DNA of 64,000 nucleotides from Mycobacterium sp. ITM-2016-00318 (GTDB lineage Bacteria > Actinomycetota > Actinomycetes > Mycobacteriales > Mycobacteriaceae), in NCBI RefSeq assembly GCF_002968285.2, contig NZ_CP134400.1, positions 3,782,001-3,846,000 of the forward strand, read 5' to 3'. Each line of letters begins with the position of its first letter. The stretch's first letter is position 1. The translations under genes were made by a program, and so were the position numbers. The notes below the pieces were generated by a model. It was given only the letters and a program-made list of their open reading frames with translations. It was not told the DNA's origin and searched no databases. Of the stretch, positions 59,813 to 64,000 are shown piece by piece.

Positions 59813-60868
59813 TCACTGCGGTGTGCTCCTCAGATGGGCATGCTCGTCGAGGCGTGGCGCAGGCCGGTACTCAGGCTCGTAGCCCGAGACCCGTATCGGG
59901 CTGCCGACCAGCCGGAACTCGCCCGCCGTCACGATGACCTCAGGCGTCGCCTCGAGTCCGTCGGGGAGGCTGCGCACCGCGGCGGCGGGGATACCGAGCC
60001 GACGCAGCCGCGCCTCCCAACCCTTGGCGGTATCGGTGGCCAACGCCTCGGTGACGACGGCGAGCACTTCCTCGCGCTGAGCCGAGCGCTCGGCCATCGT
60101 CGGAAACCCGGAGACACCGGCTTCTGTGCAGAACAGGCGCCAGAACGCGTCGTGCGTGATGAACATCGCCAGGTAGCCGTCTGCAGTCGGAAACAATTGC
60201 GCCGGCACGTAGTACGAATGCGCGCCGTTGGGGTGCCGCTTCGGCTCGATCCCGTCGTTCAGCCACGCCGACGCCTTGTAGTTGAGCTGTGACATCACCA
60301 CGTCGCGCAGCGAAACCTCGAGCTGCCCGCCGCGGCCCGAGACGATCTGGGACACCAGCCCGAGCGCCGCGGTCAGGCCGGTGGAGTTGTCGGCAGCCGA
60401 ATAGCCGGGCAGCGTGGGCGGACCGTCGGGGTCGCCTGTCATCGCAGCCACGCCCGTGCCCGCCTGGATCACGTAGTCGAACGCCGGGTCGTCGCCGCCG
60501 TCCATCCCGAAGCCGGTGAGCGCGACGCAGACGATCTTCTCGTTGTACTTCCGCAGTGCTTCATAGGTCAGCCCGAGCCTGCGGATGGCCGACGGCTTCA
60601 TGTTCACCAGCAGCGCATGGGAATCCGCGACGAGCTCCGCCAGTTGCTTCTGGCCGGCCTCCGACCGCAGATCCACACAGACGCTTTGCTTGTTGCGGTT
60701 CAGGCTTGCGAAGTAACTGTCGCTGACCTGACGGGATATCTCGCCGTCGGGCGGCTCGATCTTGATCACCTCGGCGCCGAGGTCGGCGAGCAGCATCGTG
60801 GCGTACGGACCGGCGAGCATGACGCCGACCTCGAGTATGCGGATGCCCGCCAGCGGTCCTGCATTCAT
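59813..60868 (-). CDS. CaiB/BaiF (class III) CoA-transferase
   Basis: 351-residue family III CoA-transferase. LLADLGAEVIKIEPPDGEIS, NRNKQSVCVDLRSEAGQ and the catalytic Asp in YSAADNSTGLTAALGL. Third CoA-transferase gene in the window. ATG at 60868. Next to the LLM oxidoreductase and mutase genes, and may activate the acid that leads to the mutase substrate. Confidence 0.9.
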   Translation of the reverse strand: MNAGPLAGIRILEVGVMLAGPYATMLLADLGAEVIKIEPPDGEISRQVSDSYFASLNRNKQSVCVDLRSEAGQKQLAELVADSHALLVNMKPSAIRRLGLTYEALRKYNEKIVCVALTGFGMDGGDDPAFDYVIQAGTGVAAMTGDPDGPPTLPGYSAADNSTGLTAALGLVSQIVSGRGGQLEVSLRDVVMSQLNYKASAWLNDGIEPKRHPNGAHSYYVPAQLFPTADGYLAMFITHDAFWRLFCTEAGVSGFPTMAERSAQREEVLAVVTEALATDTAKGWEARLRRLGIPAAAVRSLPDGLEATPEVIVTAGEFRLVGSPIRVSGYEPEYRPAPRLDEHAHLRSTPQ

Positions 60869-60907
60869 CGCGCGCTCATCCGTTCGTTCGACTCTTCGCG
60901 CAAGCGC

Positions 60908-61864
60908 TCATCGTAGCGCAGCGGCGAGCTGCGAAATCACCTCGCGTGTTCGGTATTTCGACGCGATGAGCTCGTCGCGGTTGTCGCCGATCGGCAGCAA
61001 CCGCACCGACAGGTCGGTGACCCCTGCGTCGGCGAACTGCCGGAACCGCGCGAGGATCGCTTCCTCGTCGCCTGCGGCACACAGATCGCCGACATCGCGC
61101 GCATCGCCGCGGTCCAGCAGGCGCTGGTAGTTCGGCGACGTCTCCGCTTCGGCAAGAATGCGATTGGCGCGCTCCTTGGCCGCGTCGATCTCCGAACTGG
61201 CACACAGACACACCGGGATGCCCGCGACGATGCGGGGCGCAGGCCTGCCCGCGTCGGCGGCGGCCTTGGTGATCTTCGGCGCGATGTGGTCACCGATGGC
61301 CTTCTCGTCGGCCATCCACAGCACGGTGCCGTCGGCGCGCTCCCCCGCGATCTGCAGCATCACCGGTCCGAGCGCGGCCACCAGCACCGGCATCGGCGTC
61401 TCGACGCCAAGCACCGTCGGGTTGTGGACGGTGAACGAGTCGTTCTCGACGTCCACCGGTCCAGGACCGGCGATGGCCGCGTTGAGCACGTCGAGGTAGT
61501 CGCGGGTGTAAGCCGCCGGCTTCTCATACGGGATGCCAAGCATGTCCCGCACAATCCAGTGGTGCGACGGCCCGACGCCGAGCGCCAGCCGCCCCGACGC
61601 CATCGCGTGCACCGAAAGTGCCTGGCGGGCAAGGGCTATGGGGTGCTGAGCCTGCAGGGGCACGACCGCAGTACCCAGCTCGATGCGCGACGTGTTGGCG
61701 GCCATCAGCGCCACCATGGTCAACGCGTCGAAGTCGTCGGGCACCTGTGGCATCCACGCGGTGTCCAGGCCCGCTTCCTCGGCCCACTGGATGTCGGACA
61801 CGAGCTTGGTCACCTTGCGCGTCATGTCGCCGCGCTCGGCTCCGATCATCACGCCTAGGCGCAT
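60908..61864 (-). CDS. LLM class F420-dependent oxidoreductase-like protein
   Basis: 318-residue luciferase-fold protein with the short form typical of F420-dependent enzymes. MRLGVMIGAERGDMTRKV at the start, GLDTAWMPQVPDDFDALTMV, IELGTAVVPLQAQHPIALAR and LALGVGPSHHWIVRDMLG. It would carry out a hydride-transfer oxidation or reduction with F420. ATG at 61864. The 124 bp upstream, before the mutase small subunit, hold nothing I can identify. Confidence 0.87.
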   Translation of the reverse strand: MRLGVMIGAERGDMTRKVTKLVSDIQWAEEAGLDTAWMPQVPDDFDALTMVALMAANTSRIELGTAVVPLQAQHPIALARQALSVHAMASGRLALGVGPSHHWIVRDMLGIPYEKPAAYTRDYLDVLNAAIAGPGPVDVENDSFTVHNPTVLGVETPMPVLVAALGPVMLQIAGERADGTVLWMADEKAIGDHIAPKITKAAADAGRPAPRIVAGIPVCLCASSEIDAAKERANRILAEAETSPNYQRLLDRGDARDVGDLCAAGDEEAILARFRQFADAGVTDLSVRLLPIGDNRDELIASKYRTREVISQLAAALR

Positions 61865-61988
61865 TGGCCGGACCCCTTTCCGTCGACGAGCGCCGAGTGT
61901 GCATCCACTGCGAGGAATCGGCCGAGGATTCGCGTTGAGCGCACGCTCGGTGACTGCGGGGCCGCAGGCCTTCGCCTCGTTCGGCGGC

Positions 61989-62392
61989 TCATACGGACTC
62001 CCCGGCCTTCTCCGTCAACGCGCGCACGTCGCGCACGAGCACATCCAGCGGTGTCCCAGTCGGAAAGACCGCGGCCGCACCGGCGGACATCAGCTTCGCC
62101 ACATCGGCCTCGGGAATGGTTCCGCCGACGACCACGGCGATGTCGCCGGCGTCCGCGGCCCGCAGCGCCTCGACGGTGCGGGTGGTGAGCGCCACGTGCG
62201 CACCCGAGAGAATGCTCAAACCGACCAGCGCGACGTCCTCCTGCAGCGCGATCGACACGATGTCCTCGATGCGCTGCCGGATACCGGTGTAGATGACCTC
62301 GAAACCCGCATCACGAAGCGTGCGGGCGACGATCTTCGCGCCGCGGTCGTGCCCGTCCAGACCCGGCTTGGCGACAAGAACCCTGGTCGCCA

Positions 62393-62393
<1 letters not shown>
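61989..62393 (-). CDS. B12-binding small subunit of acyl-CoA mutase
   Basis: 134-residue cobalamin-binding domain. The cobalt-ligating His is H15 in KPGLDGHDRGAKIVARTLRD; VGLSILSGAHVAL and VVVGGTIPEADVAKL complete the B12 fold. GTG at 62393 shares one base with the TAG of the large subunit (TAGTG), so the two are produced stoichiometrically. Separate large and small subunits are the layout of IcmA/IcmB and HcmA/HcmB rather than single-chain methylmalonyl-CoA mutase. Confidence 0.92.
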
Positions 62394-63970
<1,577 letters not shown>

Positions 63971-63994
63971 CAATGGATAACGTACTTGCAAAAA

Positions 63995-64000
63995 ATGAGA
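63995..64000. promoter_or_regulatory. Possible truncated GAGAA operator half-site at window edge
   Basis: The window ends in ATGAGA, the left arm of the shared palindrome, 24 bp upstream of the mutase start. Only the sequence beyond the window can show whether TTCTCAT follows. Confidence 0.3.

Overview
This 64 kb window is GC-rich, almost entirely protein-coding, and reads as part of an actinobacterial chromosome, most likely an environmental Mycobacterium/Mycolicibacterium. That placement is inferred from gene content: a mycofactocin-type short-chain dehydrogenase (SDR), WS/DGAT acyltransferase, KstD-like flavoproteins, F420/LLM-type oxidoreductases, paired FadE-type acyl-CoA dehydrogenases, several P450s, and many GTG starts with 4-base start/stop overlaps. 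I see no rRNA, tRNA, CRISPR, integrase or insertion sequence.

Layout. 1-2 kb: partial phosphotransferase and a quinone-oxidoreductase-like gene, facing a small hypothetical gene. 2-8.6 kb (minus): amidohydrolase, acyl-CoA dehydrogenase, SDR, CoA-transferase, thiolase, TetR. 8.8-14.6 kb (plus): CMD-family protein, Rieske oxygenase, small unknown protein, unusual amidohydrolase, SnoaL-like protein and a FadE pair, ending at a large hairpin. 14.7-24.9 kb: enoyl-CoA hydratase and FadE facing TetR, thioesterase, P450, mycofactocin SDR, APH-like kinase, SDR and WS/DGAT, then PlsC. 25-26.1 kb: an epimerase-like gene. 26.1-46.8 kb (minus): an uninterrupted 19-gene run that begins with mhpC-mhpA-mhpB-like meta-cleavage genes and continues through a KstD-like flavoprotein, LLM monooxygenase, cyclase, FMN reductase, TetR, ferredoxin/P450, amidohydrolase, an M24 peptidase pair and CoA-ester enzymes. 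46.9-52.6 kb: IclR, a second KstD-like flavoprotein, P450, the B12-mutase chaperone MeaB and a thiolase. 52.6-55.4 kb: SDRs, VOC protein and a secreted protein. 55.4-64 kb: enoyl-CoA hydratase, a FadE pair, FadD, a 2Fe-2S ferredoxin, CoA-transferase, LLM oxidoreductase and a two-subunit B12-dependent acyl-CoA mutase.

Together the genes look like a large catabolic programme: oxygenation by P450s and a Rieske enzyme, dehydrogenation, ring opening, CoA activation, beta-oxidation and a carbon-skeleton rearrangement. The substrate is not identifiable from the sequence; a polycyclic, steroid-like or aromatic/alicyclic carboxylate is an inference.

The strongest unifying signal is a palindrome, GAGAA-N5-TTCTC. 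It occurs with perfect arms at six intergenic places (8763, 16728, 17523, 46793, 52588, 59480) plus weaker variants. Every perfect copy lies within about 65 bp of a start codon. It would tie the Rieske operon, FadE/TetR, thioesterase, mhp run, thiolase-MeaB, FadD/FadE and ferredoxin genes into one regulon. The window ends in what may be another half-site in front of the mutase.
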